Assembly: GCF_010093815.1 (NCBI RefSeq)
Contig: NW_022985549.1
Coordinates: forward strand, 2,505,494-2,569,493
Direction: 5' to 3'
DNA length: 64,000 nt
Source: Pseudovirgaria hyperparasitica
Taxonomy: Eukaryota > Ascomycota > Dothideomycetes > Acrospermales > Acrospermaceae
In this document: positions 9,734 to 22,501 of the stretch, piece by piece
How the letters are laid out: each line of letters begins with the position of its first letter
Numbering within the stretch: position 1 is the stretch's first letter
Program-made: the position numbers and the translations under genes
Notes under the pieces: generated by a model
Told to the model about the DNA's origin: nothing
The model's database searches: none
Seen by the model: the letters and a program-made list of their open reading frames with translations, nothing else

Positions 9734-10474
9734 GCTGCCAACTGGGAATATTTCCGGCGCGCAGTTGAACGACTCGATACTCCGTGCCACCTATTATGAA
9801 CATGAAAACAACCAAATTTGTAGGGCAGAGAGATAAGACGGCGGATGCCAATACCCTACTTCGGGTGAGACGAGACTACAGTACGGCTTGGTTTGCACGA
9901 TTGCCATACCCAAGGACATGCCGGAGCACAGGACGAAGTCCCAATGTCCGACCCGAATATAGATGGGTATAGGCAACTTGCAAGGGGCACAGACTTGGTC
10001 AAGGCCTGACTTCGGTGAGAATCTAGAGTCGCCCTGACGTCCGTCGTAGTAATCAAAACCCTAGTCAATCGAAACGCAAGGACCGGGATCCGAGCTCCAG
10101 GCTGGGCTTGATGACGGAAACGCAGGTCAGCGTATTTTGTCCACATTCCCATGACAAATGCATTGACGCGCATGGTTCGATTGGTGACCTTGCCTACTTG
10201 AATTCACTGCTGCGCGATTGCGACCTGCCAGGAATAGTATTTGCAACAGTAACTTTAACCTGGCGAAGACTTCGTCATTGGCAGCCGGTGCCCGGGCGCA
10301 TTCAAATTAAAAAATCTCGGCGCCACTAAGTAGTGCCCGCTACCTAGTGACGTCTATACTACCTAGGTAGTAAACATCTAAATATAATGAGACATCCGCA
10401 TCCTTTTTTTGAGCTCTTTATCATTTGATCACTACCCACAGTCACATCCCCATCTTAGTACTGCAACATCTAAA
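9734..10474. other. Intergenic between RRP45 and the DUF4336 gene
   Basis: 741 bases holding the RRP45 3' UTR and the promoter of the next gene. A CTACCTAGTG / ACTACCTAGGTAGTA repeated-palindromic patch lies near 10330-10372. No coding signal. Confidence 0.4.
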
Positions 10475-11440
10475 ATGACTGATAAGCTAATCCCTTCCGA
10501 TCCATCCCGAGTGATGGTCATTCGCGATGTCATCCCAAACGTGATCACCACTTTGTCTACTCCGTTTCTACGTTTCGGAAAGATAAAGATTGGCGGTAGA
10601 GGCACACTCGGTAAGCGCATGTGTCAGTTTAATGAACTCAGGCGCTGATGTAGGATAGTTCGCCTACAGAGTGGCTCTTTGGCAGTATTCTCTCCCACTG
10701 CTTTAACTCCCGAGGTCAAGGAAAAGGTGTCAAGCCTCGGAGGCAGGGTCAAGTACATCGTCGCCCCCGACTTGGAGGTAGAGATCTGTGAATCGTCATG
10801 AACGTATATCCATCTGACGGAATCGCAGCATCACATCTTCCTTGGACCATGGGCACAATTTTATCCCGGGGCCAAGGTCATTGGAATGGAGGGTTTACGA
10901 GAGAAGCGCGCAAAGCAAGAGAATGAAGATATTCCATTCGCTGTAACTTTCACATCAAAAGACAAGGACTCTGTCAAGATTGATACCGAGGTAAGATTGG
11001 GATCTCACGGCTAGAAGCAGAATCTCACGTGCATATAGTTCGATGCTGAATTTGACTATGAATACGTCCCAGCACATGCGAACAAGGAACTGGTATTCAA
11101 CCACAAGCCGTCCAAGACACTGATTGAGGCCGACCTGATCTTCAATATGCCAGCCACGGAGCAGATGAGTAGAACCAGCGAGTCAGCGACTACGGGTATC
11201 CTCACCAAGATCTGGACATATCTAACTAATACGAATGGAACTGCTCTCGCGCAGAAGCGCCTAATATGGTATGGCATCAGCGCAGGTGATAGAACAGGTT
11301 ATGCGAAGAGCATGGCCAAGATCAATGGTTGGGACTTTGACCGGATCATTCCGTGCCACGGAGACGTCATCGAGACTGGAGGAAAAGGTATCTTCCAGAA
11401 AGTGATGCAGTGGCATCTCAAGCTTGCAGAGAAACATTGA
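10475..11440 (+). CDS. DUF4336 family protein (metallo-beta-lactamase-like fold)
   Basis: Four exons: 10475-10610, 10659-10777, 10829-10990 and 11039-11440; introns are 48, 51 and 48 bases and all joints keep frame, giving 272 residues. The joined protein runs MTDKLIPSDPSRVMVIRDV, FLRFGKIKIGGRGTLV, LQSGSLAVFSPTALTPEV, VAPDLEHHIFLGPWAQFYPG and a C-terminal DFDRIIPCHGDVIETGGKG. The AVFSP, APDLEHH and PCHGD signatures match DUF4336, a family with a metallo-beta-lactamase-like layout: HH in the middle and CHGD near the end are possible metal ligands. The substrate is unknown. No signal peptide or membrane segment is seen, so it is probably cytosolic. Neighbours give no functional hint. Confidence 0.8.
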
Positions 11441-11819
11441 ACTAGCGAGGCGTGTACAGTTGAGGTAGTGAGCATGCGTGCCTTTGGTCGAGGAGTTCCG
11501 GGGAGCGTTGCATGAAGAGGTGCCAGGTGGGCTTGCATCAAGATACCATGTTGGGGTTGCAGTTCTGCGCAGTATGAGAATTGTATGTGAACAATACATT
11601 AGATCTTTGTTACAGTCCATGTACTTTAAATGTAAAAGTCAACACACGAATGGGTAGCGCTCGTTTCGTCATTCATGCTGGCTCTCCTTGGCGGTCGCGA
11701 CGCGCTCCGGGACGCTATTATCGGTGCGGACTCCCGAGACATCGTCAAGGACAACTGCATAACCGGTACGCATAGTGTCCAAAAGATCACAGCAGGTCCA
11801 GCATGTCTCAGGCCCAATA
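11441..11819. other. Intergenic between the DUF4336 and FHIP genes
   Basis: 379 bases between two genes on the same strand, probably a 3' UTR plus a promoter. No motif-bearing frame found. Confidence 0.4.
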
Positions 11820-14800
11820 ATGGATTTTGTGAGTTTACTACGAACATCTGCATTGATTCCTAACAGTTGAACAACAGTTCACGCGCCTCATCGGCGGCGT
11901 GTCGACTCCGAAGAAACAGGCGGCATCTAACAACCCCCAACAGCGTCTCGCACGCTTCAAAAAGGTGTACAATCAAGTTCTGGTCAGTCGTGGAGCATGA
12001 AAACGTCGTGATAAATTCAAGACTAATCGATCTGTTGAACAGCAAACCTGGCATAAGTCATCCGCCCTGCACTCCGCTCCCATCGCCGCAGAAAACATCC
12101 GTATCTCCTTCCAACGCTTAACGCATATACTCAACGACGAAAGCCGATCGCCGTCTCCTCACCTATGTCTGTCTTTCGCTGCATCCTCGCAGATCTACAC
12201 TGCTGTCGCACGTATTGCAGCGACCGCGCAAAACGAAGGCATAGTCAGAGAAGCTGTCGCTCTGTTCGCTGCCCTCATTGACAGCGAAGAGGAGGACTTC
12301 CTAGAGAATGAGAACTTCTCACGCTCTCTCATGAACTTTATCGGCAGAACTTCTACATCTGGAACAGTCATTATTGGTGAGGATGTTGAATCAGAGATTG
12401 TGGAACTGCTGTTTGGTATCGCAGCCAAGATTCGTCTCCAACCGGAAATTCTCCCAGTGTGGTTCACGTCCAAGGAGAAGGGAGATGAAGTGGCCAAGCT
12501 GGATCAAAAAGAGATTGACTTCGCCGGTGTGACACAGAAGGATGACTTTCCACTCTGTTACCAATTGATTGATCATGTCCACCACGAAGGCCGAATAGGA
12601 GATTTTGCAAGGACCGGCTTACTTTACATCTTTGAGTCTGCTTCAAAGTCTCGCGAGCTCGAAAAATGGATTGTCGAGAGTGATCTGTCGACTCTAATGG
12701 CTAGTAGCCTTGGAGCTTTATACAGTCAGCTTAGCAGGTATGTCTCTAGTCCTTACACCATAGTCCGATCTGACAGGTACAGAAAATTGTCAATACTACA
12801 TCCAAAAACAAATCTACCCATCATTCTCTCTTTGTCAGACTACATTGATCTTCAGTCGTCATCTGAAGCTGAGAGTGTATGGTCGTCAGACTTCAAGCTC
12901 CACATGGACACATTTCTGTCGTTCTTGGCCTTCTGGCAAGACGTACTGGAACACTGTAGATCGATCGACGTTCGACAGACTCTGATCGATCACTTCCAAA
13001 TTCTATTTCTACAACAACTCCTGTTCGTTTTCCGGGCTTGAATACTCCTTTGACTCTCGCTGATCCTTGTCAGGTACCCCTCTCTACTGGAATCTTCTGA
13101 CGTAGACGGGGGTTCTTCAGTCGCAGTGTTGACCTATCTTGGACGTATATTACACGCTCTCGACCATCCAGAGCTCATTCATATGATTCTCCACTACCTC
13201 CTTGCTCTCTCAGATCCTTTCGACACGAAAATAAGGTCTCCAAGATCACCTTTGGCAGCAAAACGACGGATGTCACTTATGGCCATGAGCCAGCCAGCCC
13301 ACGAGGATGATCAAATGAACCCATCTTTATTTAACCTTGTAGACTTGATACTGACCAGTACGCAATCTTCAAATCCACAGACTGTAGTCGCAGCCTTGAG
13401 ACTCGTGACGGTCATACTAAGCAAGAATCACCACTACGCGGTTGGCACGCTAGTAAAAACCATCGATATACAGTTGAAAGAGCCGCAGAGAACTATAGGG
13501 GCTTTAAACGCTGAAATGGAAATGTATCTATCGGTAGCCATTGCGTGTGGCGGTGAAAGTGGTGTTGATGAAGCGTATGCGACACATTTGAAAGACATGC
13601 AAACTATGCTAGAGTCGCATCCTTGCTCGCTGCGACAGATTTCTCTCGACAACGCGACCCCGATCACGGAGCATTTCTCCGTCACAGTGCCCCCGCAGGT
13701 CGGACTACACTACCTCATCCCCGACGACCCACTGCTCGTCTCTTTGCTCCGAGTTGTTGACAAGTTCCTGCTGAACGACGTTGAAACAAATCTGGCCCTG
13801 GTAGAGGCCATTACGAGTCTCGGCTCATGTGCTCAATTGAGACTCGAGAACTGGCTTGCAGTTGACCCTTCAAAGTATGAGTTTGACGAAGAAGAGGAAG
13901 AGCATGACAGGCCAGAAGACGTCATAGACGAAGCTCTTCGAAACATATATATCGCTCGACAAACTCCCCAGTACAAGGCGAAATTTACGCCACCCCTTCT
14001 TAAATCACTCCAAGGTCTACAGGCTCAAATTGACCAGCTTCGACTGCATATACCCGATCTTGATTACCACATCGAGAACCGTAAGCAGACATTTCACGTC
14101 GACGAGGAGATCATGGACGCCATGGCCGGACAACCAACGCCGTCCATGTCTCACGCCTCGTCCAGTCGTCCCTCTGCCGAGCTCCAACCTGGGCCATGGA
14201 ATGCTCAGATTCCAAAGCACGTCCGCGATGCACCCGCCACGCCATCCCGGTCACATTCGCCGCGCGGCAGAAAGGAAAATCTTGCGACGCCACAGCGCTT
14301 ACCATCTGCAACTGCATCACCTGCGCCTTCACGTCTCGGTGGTCGCACACTTGTGAGCAGTCCTACACCTGGCAGCGGAGATCGCTCACGCGCGATAAGC
14401 CCTGCTCCTACTGCCAAGGCACGGCAGCCGGGCGAATCCACCATGATGAGTGGGCTGATGACTGACGTCAGTGAGAATGTGGCTGGGGTATTGGATGGGA
14501 GACGAGAAGTGCGGTTCAAAATCACTAGAAAGAGGATTTCCGTTGAAGTGGTGCGGAGTCCCAATGACCAGACACGAGTGAAGGTCGGACCTACTGGCTC
14601 CCCTACTACATTACAGTACACTTCGATTCAAGGGCCCCAATCTAGTACCGACGGCCAAGACAAAAGGTCTACAAGCCCGGAGGATGCCGGGACTCCAAGC
14701 GAGACTATCGAGAATCTCGAGACTCAGGAAAAAGGGGCAAAACATACACTAGAGTCGCCATCAGAGGCCGGTAATGACGACGATGACGATGACGATGACG

Positions 14801-14940
14801 ATGAAGAGCAGGAGATCATAAAAGAAGCCAGCCTGAACCATATACTCACAAACATTGTCATCCTGCAAGAGTTCATCCTCGAGCTCGTTGCCCTCCTGCA
14901 AATTCGAGCCAGCCTCTTCCAAGAAGTCCGGTTCGCCTGA
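11820..14940 (+). CDS. FHIP-like subunit of the FTS/Hook/FHIP dynein-adaptor complex
   Basis: Best model has five exons: 11820-11828, 11878-11982, 12043-12737, 12777-13022 and 13074-14940, about 973 residues. The first coding exon is only nine bases (Met-Asp-Phe); the next begins FTRLIGGVSTPKKQ. The body (about 1-450) is a helical RAI16-like/FHIP domain, with blocks such as WHKSSALHSAPIAAENIRIS, DDFPLCYQLIDHVHHEGRIG, DFARTGLLYIFESASKSREL and VLTYLGRILHALDHPELIHM. The C-terminal third is low-complexity with SP/TP motifs and an Asp run (near 14776-14806), then a final hydrophobic helix FILELVALLQIRASLF. In Aspergillus the FTS/Hook/FHIP complex links early endosomes to dynein, so a role in long-distance transport in hyphae is likely. 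The intron at 12738-12776 is 39 bases, divisible by three, and could be retained. Confidence 0.85.
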
Positions 14941-16479
14941 AATCAATCTTCTCTGTCTGGTTTTTTAGCTCGACGTTTTTTGTCTTTGTTTTGCATTTTT
15001 CTGTAAGGAAAAAGTCCCGCAGCATCAATATACCCTTTTTCTTTCTTTCGATTGATCGATATCAAGGGCGTATTTTCAGAGTAGTTTCCTCACTTCTTGG
15101 GAGAGTGTGCTGTAGTAGTGTCCGCAAGGGAATGCCAAAATACCTGCGTTAGATGATTATGCTTGGAATGACGTGCTTGCGCATGAACTCTCGGGTCTTC
15201 GAAAGGCATAATGTATCCGTTGATATGAGTATCCGCAATCTTATCTATGTCACAGTACCTCTACGTCAACACCGGCCTCCACCTTCAACCACGCCAGACA
15301 TGTAGTGTACTAAAGCCAGGATTGCCTCCCACAGTAGTATTCACGCCATGACGAGCCTCGCGCTCTACAGGGTAAAATTATGATCATCAGAATAGACGAT
15401 GAAATAAGATCCAGGCAGAGATGATAAGGACCGTCCCCTACCTACACAAAGTATGGAATTGCCAAGGTCATGAAGTGTTCTCATAAAGTGCGTCTACATA
15501 CATACGTACATACCCTTCAGACACGCAACCACCAAAGCACTCAAAACCTACCAGCGCAGAAGGCCTCTGCCACACTCGTACTGGCACTGCTCATGATACC
15601 ATCACAGCGACTTCAAAGTATTCGGATCGCACCGCATGTTTCGAAAGGAGCATATGCTGGAGAACCCAACCGGCGGTGAGTCACTGCAAGAGGTCAAAAG
15701 GTATCCCCTGAACAGTCTAGGAATCCTATGAGCTGAGTGTCCAACACTTATCGTGAAGTGTCTACCATTCAATCATCAGCAGACCTCCATCAGGAAGCAT
15801 GTCTTCTCTCGAGTCGAATCAATTGCTATTCGATTATCGCAGGCCCTTTTCCCATGGCACAGGGACCGCTCTCGTGACTGACTAATGGTGACATGAGATG
15901 TACGATTAAGCAATCTCAGATGGATTAAATCAAGCAGCCATCTCTCCCATTTCCTTCCCTCCAGTCGACGACAAAGCCTGAACATCTACCTAGCACTTTT
16001 CCTCTCAGCATCAAACACATGCCCTCCTCCTCTGTACACAACCCAGCTAACGCTTATATATACAAAAGCCATGAATGACCTAATATAGTCAGTTACACTA
16101 GTTAGGTTTAAGGAAATGATACGTCTACTCTCTATCTGATACACACAGTGTCACGGCTTCATGATGATACGCTATTAGGAGGACTGTAGAAGCTATGATG
16201 ATGGCGCACAAGTAGGTAGGCAGTAATTAGCAGAGGTGATGGGGGCGTGCATGTATGATCATGGCACACATCGTATAATATATGACTACAGTGCTGACAA
16301 CACAATACGCACTAGGACATGGATGGATGCACTTTACTCTTGACAGTAGTGTATTTGTCCCGATGAACTTATAAGAAGAAAAGGATATTATACCCCGAGT
16401 CTTACGACGCCAATTATATATATCCCCGTGGCTTGAGTTTTCTCCCTCGACTTCCCCCCCTTCACTCTTCCCCCATGCA

Positions 16480-16480
<1 letters not shown>

Positions 16481-16520
<40 letters not shown>

Positions 16521-16532
16521 GCCTGTCTGTCT
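16481..16532. repeat. (GTCT)n microsatellite
   Basis: About twelve tandem copies of GTCT with one interruption (GCCT near 16520). It encodes spurious Ser-Val-Cys-Leu repeats in forward frames and Thr-Asp-Arg-Gln repeats in reverse. Confidence 0.9.
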
Positions 16533-16563
16533 ATATACACGCCAATGCACCTTTTCACCCATA

Positions 16564-16594
<31 letters not shown>

Positions 16595-16595
16595 C
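16564..16595. repeat. (CATC)n microsatellite
   Basis: About eight copies of CATC with one G substitution, about 30 bases after the GTCT array. A second tetranucleotide tract so close by marks a slippage-prone spot between convergent gene ends. Confidence 0.85.
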
Positions 16596-17033
16596 TACCC
16601 GTTCAACCAATCATACCACAAAGCACTCAATAAATGCACGACACAAAGCGTACATAGCGTAACCTTCGGCACCAGAATTACTTTGAAAATGCCAACAATG
16701 CTAATGCTAATAATACTTAAAATGCGAATGAATATCTATATATGCATGCATGCCCTTCCTTCAAGATTCCATTCATGGCATAAATTCCTATTCCCTTTAG
16801 GTCATCATACCATTACCTTCCGGACTTGTGTGACCAGACAGGTTGATAAAACACATCCGACGCCAGAACGCCTCGCTTCCTGTTTGTTTTGTCATCGATA
16901 AGATGCCCAGACCAATGCTCTTCTCTTGCAGTTCGCTTCTAAGACCGTTAACATGACCGTTTTTTGCACCAAGCTAATTCCGCTACAACTTTTGTTAAAA
17001 CATAAAAGTCCGATGTCGACTATTTAGTCCCTC

Positions 17034-18422
17034 TCATTCCGCCTTGCCCCAATACGTGCCACAGTGCACACTGTACGTGTCCTGCCTGACATAACCGCCC
17101 TTCTTGCCCGCGGTGATGACCAGCGCCGTCAACTTGCCGCCCTTGACACAGTCCGTGTCCAGGCCCTTGGTATACTTCTTCAAGCCCAGGCCCCGTTGCG
17201 AGTCGTGGCCGTAGATGACCGTCTGGCGCTCCTCCAGCTTCCGTTGCTTCTGGGCGTAGTTCCATATCTTCGCCCAGCATACGCCGTCGTGCGCAGGCGT
17301 GGGAAGACGAGTTTTGAGGTTCACTGTGCGCATGTTCATGCACAAGTACGGGTCCTGTGATTCCAGGGAGATGTGCTCGAGATGTGTGGAAACGGCGAGA
17401 CCGGCGTGGACGACGCTGACATCGCCCATGCCGGGAATTGGGCCGATGTTGAGGATGACCGGGCACTCCTGGAGCCATGCGATCTCAGATTTGCTGAATG
17501 TTTTGGCGAGGGCGAGCGCCTTGGAGTTGTGGGACGGGTCGTCGGGGTCTTCGGGGATGTCGTAATTTGGGTGGCTACTGGTAGACGATGTGATTGAGTC
17601 CTCGTGAGCCTTGAGTGCAAGCAGGACTTTGTCTTCGTGGTTGCCACGGACAGAAGAGGCACCGAGGTCGCGTGCGAGTTGTACGACGCCGACAGAGTCT
17701 GGTCCCTTGGAGATGAGGTCGCCGGTGAAGATTAGGTGGTCGGTGGTGCGGTCGAAGGAGACTTTGGCGAGCAGTTTGACGACTACAGATGGTCAGCATT
17801 CGCTACAGCATGTCCAGACACCCTGTGTGGGATTCGACGGAGACTCACGCTCTTCCTTACACCCATGAACATCCCCTACAACAACCAATCTCTTCCTCGC
17901 CCCTGTCCCTTCATGCTCTCCCGGCACCAAATGACTATCCAGCTTCTTCACCTTGATCAGCCCGTCAAAGTCAACGGCCTTATTACTGCCAACCACGTCT
18001 GCGTTGTTCGGGTCGAAGCCCCACCGTAACTCCTTCCATTCATGCCAACTCGCCCGAAACGTCGTCTCCCAACTCGCCCACGCCACCAGGACCAGTATAC
18101 AGTAGATGCACATATATCTCTGAATTCTCCTCGGTACACGCTTCGGACTGAGCTTGCGCAACACACGCGTACGTTCCGACCAGGCCGACTTTTCCCAGAT
18201 CCACTGCTTTTCTTCCGCGTCGAGGGAGGAGGAGTCGTAGGCGTGCGGGTCTTTGCGCCACTCGTTTGTGATGCTGTCGATGAGGGGTCTGTGTGTGGAT
18301 TGTGGATAGGAGGGAGTAGGAGGAGGAGCTGGAGCTGGAGCTGGAGCGAATGTGTTCTGGTACGGTCCGCGGGACCGGTCGCTCTGGGAGCTGCCATCGG
18401 GAGTTTTATATGTGGGAAGCAT
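17034..18422 (-). CDS. PPN2: Ppn2-type vacuolar endopolyphosphatase (calcineurin-like phosphoesterase)
   Basis: Two exons on the reverse strand, 17849-18422 and 17034-17782, with a 66-base intron; the joint reads GDVHGCKEE|LVKLLAKVSF and keeps frame, giving 440 residues. An N-terminal cytosolic part (about 1-105) precedes one membrane segment near 107-121 (MCIYCILVLVAWASW). The phosphoesterase domain then shows GDVHGC, FTGDLISKGPDS, RGNHEDK, VVHAGLA and YGHDSQRG, the complete metal-binding set of the ApaH-like/PPP branch. Yeast Ppn2 (YNL217W) has this layout: it is sorted to the vacuole and cleaves inside polyphosphate chains in a metal-dependent way. The start MLPTYKTPDG is preferred; an in-frame Met 39 codons upstream is possible but its extension looks non-coding. 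Confidence 0.88.
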
Positions 18423-20015
18423 GCTGGTGAAGGGGAAGGCACGAATGAGGAGGTGAAGGAGCAGCTGTGAACGGTTGAACAACAGTCGAGAGAGGTTACA
18501 GATGGCGGTCAAGGTTCGGGACACTGTGATGCCTTGCACTGATGGATGTGCTCGGGGGGTGCGTCGATCGAGAGATTATGCGTGATGCGATGTAAAGAGG
18601 GGTGCAGCTATCGTGCTGACAGTGATGGCGGCGGCGGCGGCGGATCAATATGCTCGAGAAGGAGAAGAGCTCCGAGAGAGAAGTGAGGATGCAGGTACTG
18701 TAAGTTGTAGATAGGAAAACTCAAGAAAGAAGATGCCGTCGATTCGTCTCATCACGCCACGCCGCCCCGAAAACTAATACATGAAGGACAAGGTTGAAGG
18801 ATGCAAGATGCGGCCATCTCATTGGGAGACGGCGCGTATCGCCTTGGCAATATCTCTCACTTCACGACTCTTTGTCTTGCACAAAGATGGGATGTATAAA
18901 AGCAAAAGGCAACGAAAGAAGCGTTCATAGTGTACCAAGTTATTAGCAGACGCCAGACTGAAGTGGTCGCGTGATGAATTACTCGATGCAGCAATGGAAT
19001 AGAAGCTATTAATCAATTACTCGCCCTAATTCAAACTTATACATACTAAATGTTCCCAAGCTTCATCCTTGGCTGCACGTGACCTTCCTCGACCCACAAT
19101 ACACAGCACATTTCTCTACGCCTCACACTACACTGTAATGAACGTCTCACTCTGTTTCCAATATCGCAGACGGAGCAAGATAGATCCCAGTCCAGCATCC
19201 ACACCAATTATACATAACACACATACTCATCGCATCCTCAACAACCTCAACATGCATAAAACACGAGTATCACACATCCATCCGAGTGAACACAGCATCA
19301 ACCATCCCAGTAGATATCCGTATAGACAGCTCGCGTGACACCTCACGCGTTACACTATCGCACTCACTCACTATATATACATATACACCCTACCTATACA
19401 AACGCGCTACGCCAATGCGCCGCATCCTAACTGCCCGGCTACGCCAACAAGCCCACTCCCAAACTCCACTCCACATAGTCGTACCCACCCGCCAGCCAGC
19501 CAGCCCGCCCGTCAAGGTTCAGCCGCTGGCTCTGGCTCTGGGCTGTGGCTCTGGCTCTGGCTCACAAGAGGGCTGCGGCTGCTAGGAGGGCCAACCTTGA
19601 TCCCTTGACCAATCGTATTGCGCGGCGCTGCAACGTGTGTTTGTGCACACGCGAGTTCCGAACTGCTGGCTTCCGGCGCGGCAATGATCCATTATCGTTG
19701 TTCTTTAGCTTTTTGAATTTGACAGGTTGGAAGATGGGGTGTGATAGTAGATGTAGTTGTTAGGTGTGGTGCGCGTGGTGTAGACCTCGAGTGCGGTGAT
19801 TAAACCTTGACGAATTACTGCTGTAGGGGAGGAACAGCTCACAAGGGGAGCAAGAATAGACGCATGCAGGATGTGGACAGAGGAGTGATGGTATTCAATG
19901 CTGCTAGCATACGCTACTACAATGACAAGAGAGTCGTGACATCTTCTGCTCTCGTAAAAAAACATATCGCTGCATCTGCTATGCGCGTTGGGTATATCTC
20001 CAAGGTACCAAGTAA
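18423..20015. other. Intergenic with short simple repeats
   Basis: About 1.6 kb containing the PPN2 promoter and the 3' side of the esterase gene. It holds a (GGC)n tract at 18627-18642 and a GGCTCT-type tract at 19526-19563. No supported gene. Confidence 0.4.
19526..19563. repeat. GGCTCT-type short tandem repeat
   Basis: Imperfect six-base units (GGCTCT with one GGCTGT variant) over about 38 bases in non-coding DNA. Confidence 0.75.
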
Positions 20016-21302
20016 TCAGTGCAGGCCGTCCACATCGTCGTCATCGTCATTCAGCAGCCATCGCAGGCCTTCAACAGAATCCTTCAAGACCTGCTTGCTC
20101 ATCTCCAGCTGTGGGAAGTTGGTCCAGAACATATGTCCGTAGCCCTTGTACAAGTCCAGCTTCGTCTTGACATCCGCCTCCTCCCTCAGCACACGCTCGT
20201 AGAGCAGGCCCTCGTCTCGCAACGGATCCAGGCCGCAGACCTGCAGGTACGTCTTCGGCAAACCCCGGTGCCCACCACGCGGGTCATTAAAGGGTGTGTA
20301 CAGCGGACTCTCGACATCCGGCTTATATGCTCCGCCAAGCGTGCGCTGAGTCGCCTCGTCAAACTGTAACACCGGGTCCTGGGTACACAGCTCGCGACTC
20401 AGAAACTCTGGCTTGTACTGCGCAGGCAGCGTACGCGGATCGGCTAGCACGGGGACACACAGGAATTGCCCTGTGAGCCGTGGTGTGAGGTGTTCGTCGC
20501 GCGCCAAGTGTGCCAAGACAGCCGCGATGTTTCCGCCGGCTGAAGCGCCGCCGATGATGAAGCCTGCATGCGGATCTGCGCCTAGGGACTCGTAGTTTTC
20601 CGCGACCTATAGGGTATTTAAGTCAGTGACTAGGAATAGTGTTAGGTGGAGGTGTCTGTACGTACCCATTTTAGTGCGTCCCAGCAGTCGAGTACCGGTC
20701 GCGGAAAGGGGTGTTCAGGGGCGAGGCGGTAGTCGACGTTTATGCAGACAGCGTTGAACTCTTTGGTGAAGGCGCGGCAGTTTGTTTCTTCGTCGCTGAG
20801 ATCGCCCATGGACCAGCCACCTTCGTGAAATGCGACGTAGAGAGGGCCATACGCACGAGGGCGTTGGGTGTGTGTGTAGATTCGGATAGTGATGTATTCT
20901 CCGTCGCTCATTTCAATCTGACGGTCGACTTCCCTGACCTCTGGGATGGGACCGGGGATGGGCCTCAGGTGCTGGCGATCGCGTAGTATTTGCGCACGAT
21001 GTTCACGTTGAATCTTCATGTCTGTTGTATTAGGCTTTGGGGGGAGCGGATTCTTGGTGAGTTCCTGGCATCCTGTTAGACGGTGCGGTGCCTCGAATAA
21101 GACTCGAACAGCTTACAGCTTCCAAAGCCGGGTCCATGACACCTGCAGCCAGAAGCTCTTCTCTTGTTCGTGGACCCATATGTGATGTGGTAGGCGATGT
21201 CAAGGTGTGATCGTAGGATGTGGTCCTGTTTTGGGAGGCAAATACGTTTTGTGGAATGTGGTAGCGGGGCTTGCGGTAGTGAGGAACTTTGACAGAGGCC
21301 AT
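20016..21302 (-). CDS. Alpha/beta hydrolase, hormone-sensitive-lipase-type esterase
   Basis: Three reverse exons: 21117-21302, 20666-21064 and 20016-20606, with introns of 52 and 59 bases, giving 391 residues. The first intron has two candidate acceptors; only the downstream one (after GATGCCAG) keeps frame and yields DPALEAELTKNPLPPKPN. The oxyanion motif is HEGGW (usual HGGG/HGGW) in YVAFHEGGWSMGDLSDEE. The nucleophile elbow is GGASAGGN with Ser217. A likely acid is the Asp of CGLDPLRDEG, and the likely base is the His of GYGHMFW. The VDYRLAPEHPFP block is typical of the family. The substrate is probably a small ester; I see no signal peptide. The C-terminus ends in an Asp run. Neighbours do not form an evident metabolic cluster. 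Confidence 0.87.
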
Positions 21303-22501
21303 CGCAGCTGGATGGGACAGCAGCCCGTTTAAATAGATGCGCCGCAGTCGGTGAGACTCGATATCCCGTGGCTTCTGGAGTTTATGACCCTGGTGTACAG
21401 CGTATCCCCACTAAAATGGTGTCGCTCGGTGTCGGTGATACAGCCTACTTGTCTGATTGATAGTGAGGGAGACGATGTTTGGAGATATGGTGAGACGAAG
21501 CAGGGTAGCGGGCGGGGAGTTGTATTTGAAAGGTGTGGAGGACTGGATGACGAATGTCGCACTATGGCAAGTGAAAAGGCTCCGCGACGCGGTTTGCCCA
21601 GGCCTATTCTTTGGCACCAAGACGTGCGCTACTGCATCCAGCCTGCAGTCCCACAGATCCGACTCCGTTATTCTCGGCAACACTATCCATGTCAAGTATA
21701 GTGAGTGACATTCCCGATTTAAACTGTCTCGGCGGTCGGGCATGGCGGAGTTGGCAGATTGCTGTTTATTAATTCTGATATTACATATACAGTAGGTTCA
21801 GCCTCAGGCCGCAGTCAGGCAGCAACATCATTCAATTGGTGTATACAACAAATCGCATCGAACCAACAGCCTTCTTAAATCTCATTTTCAGCCACACTTA
21901 CAACACTGCCGGCACACTCATGTCAACCTCATTTCCAGCCAAAATTGCTGAGCCTCGTGGAGGTCATGCCTTCATTTACATTATTTGGTGCTCTACCATC
22001 GCTTAGTATGACGGTGCCCTTTCTTTCTCCGCAGCATTGGATGAAGCGTATGTCCTTCACACCGTGACTCTTATCGTCCAATCTATAAGTTCGTTGAGCA
22101 GTGTTGCGCCAAAACCGTAATGACATCTGGTAGCACTGGCATAGCCTCCTGTCGAATCAGCCTCGCACGGCAATGCAGCGAGAACCAATCAAGGCTCGAG
22201 GACCATATGCAACTCGAGGTGCTTCCCAACACTCCTCGTCGATAGATAAAATTCTGCTTCTATGATGTCTACACACCTATCGGACTTTGACGAATACATC
22301 AGCGAAGCATTTCTCAGTTGACAGCATCAACTGTCGACTGTCTATCTACTTTAAGCACCGTGAAGGCGCGACTTAAGCTCAGCTCAGCCTTGTGACAGAA
22401 CATTGCAAGCTTTTCAAAAGGTCTCTTCTTTACCTCCCAGCGAAGACGGAAATGACTCAATGAAGGTTTCGAAACTGACTGTGAGCAGATAACAGCCTGT
22501 C
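21303..22501. other. Divergent intergenic region, esterase / protein kinase
   Basis: About 1.2 kb between divergent starts. The frames present are short and lack motifs. It probably contains both promoters. Confidence 0.4.

Larger units (their letters stand above)
14941..17033. other. Intergenic between two convergent genes, with microsatellites
   Basis: About 2.1 kb between the ends of the FHIP and PPN2 genes. It has AT-rich patches and two adjoining tetranucleotide microsatellites (listed separately). Open frames here are repeat-driven or short. No RNA gene seen. Confidence 0.45.

Noticed and set aside
16481-16595. Possible CRISPR-like array
   Set aside because: Simple microsatellites with no spacers; the organism is a fungus.
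16227-16901. Frames with repeated SVCL / TDRQ residues
   Set aside because: They are translations of the (GTCT)n and (CATC)n microsatellites.
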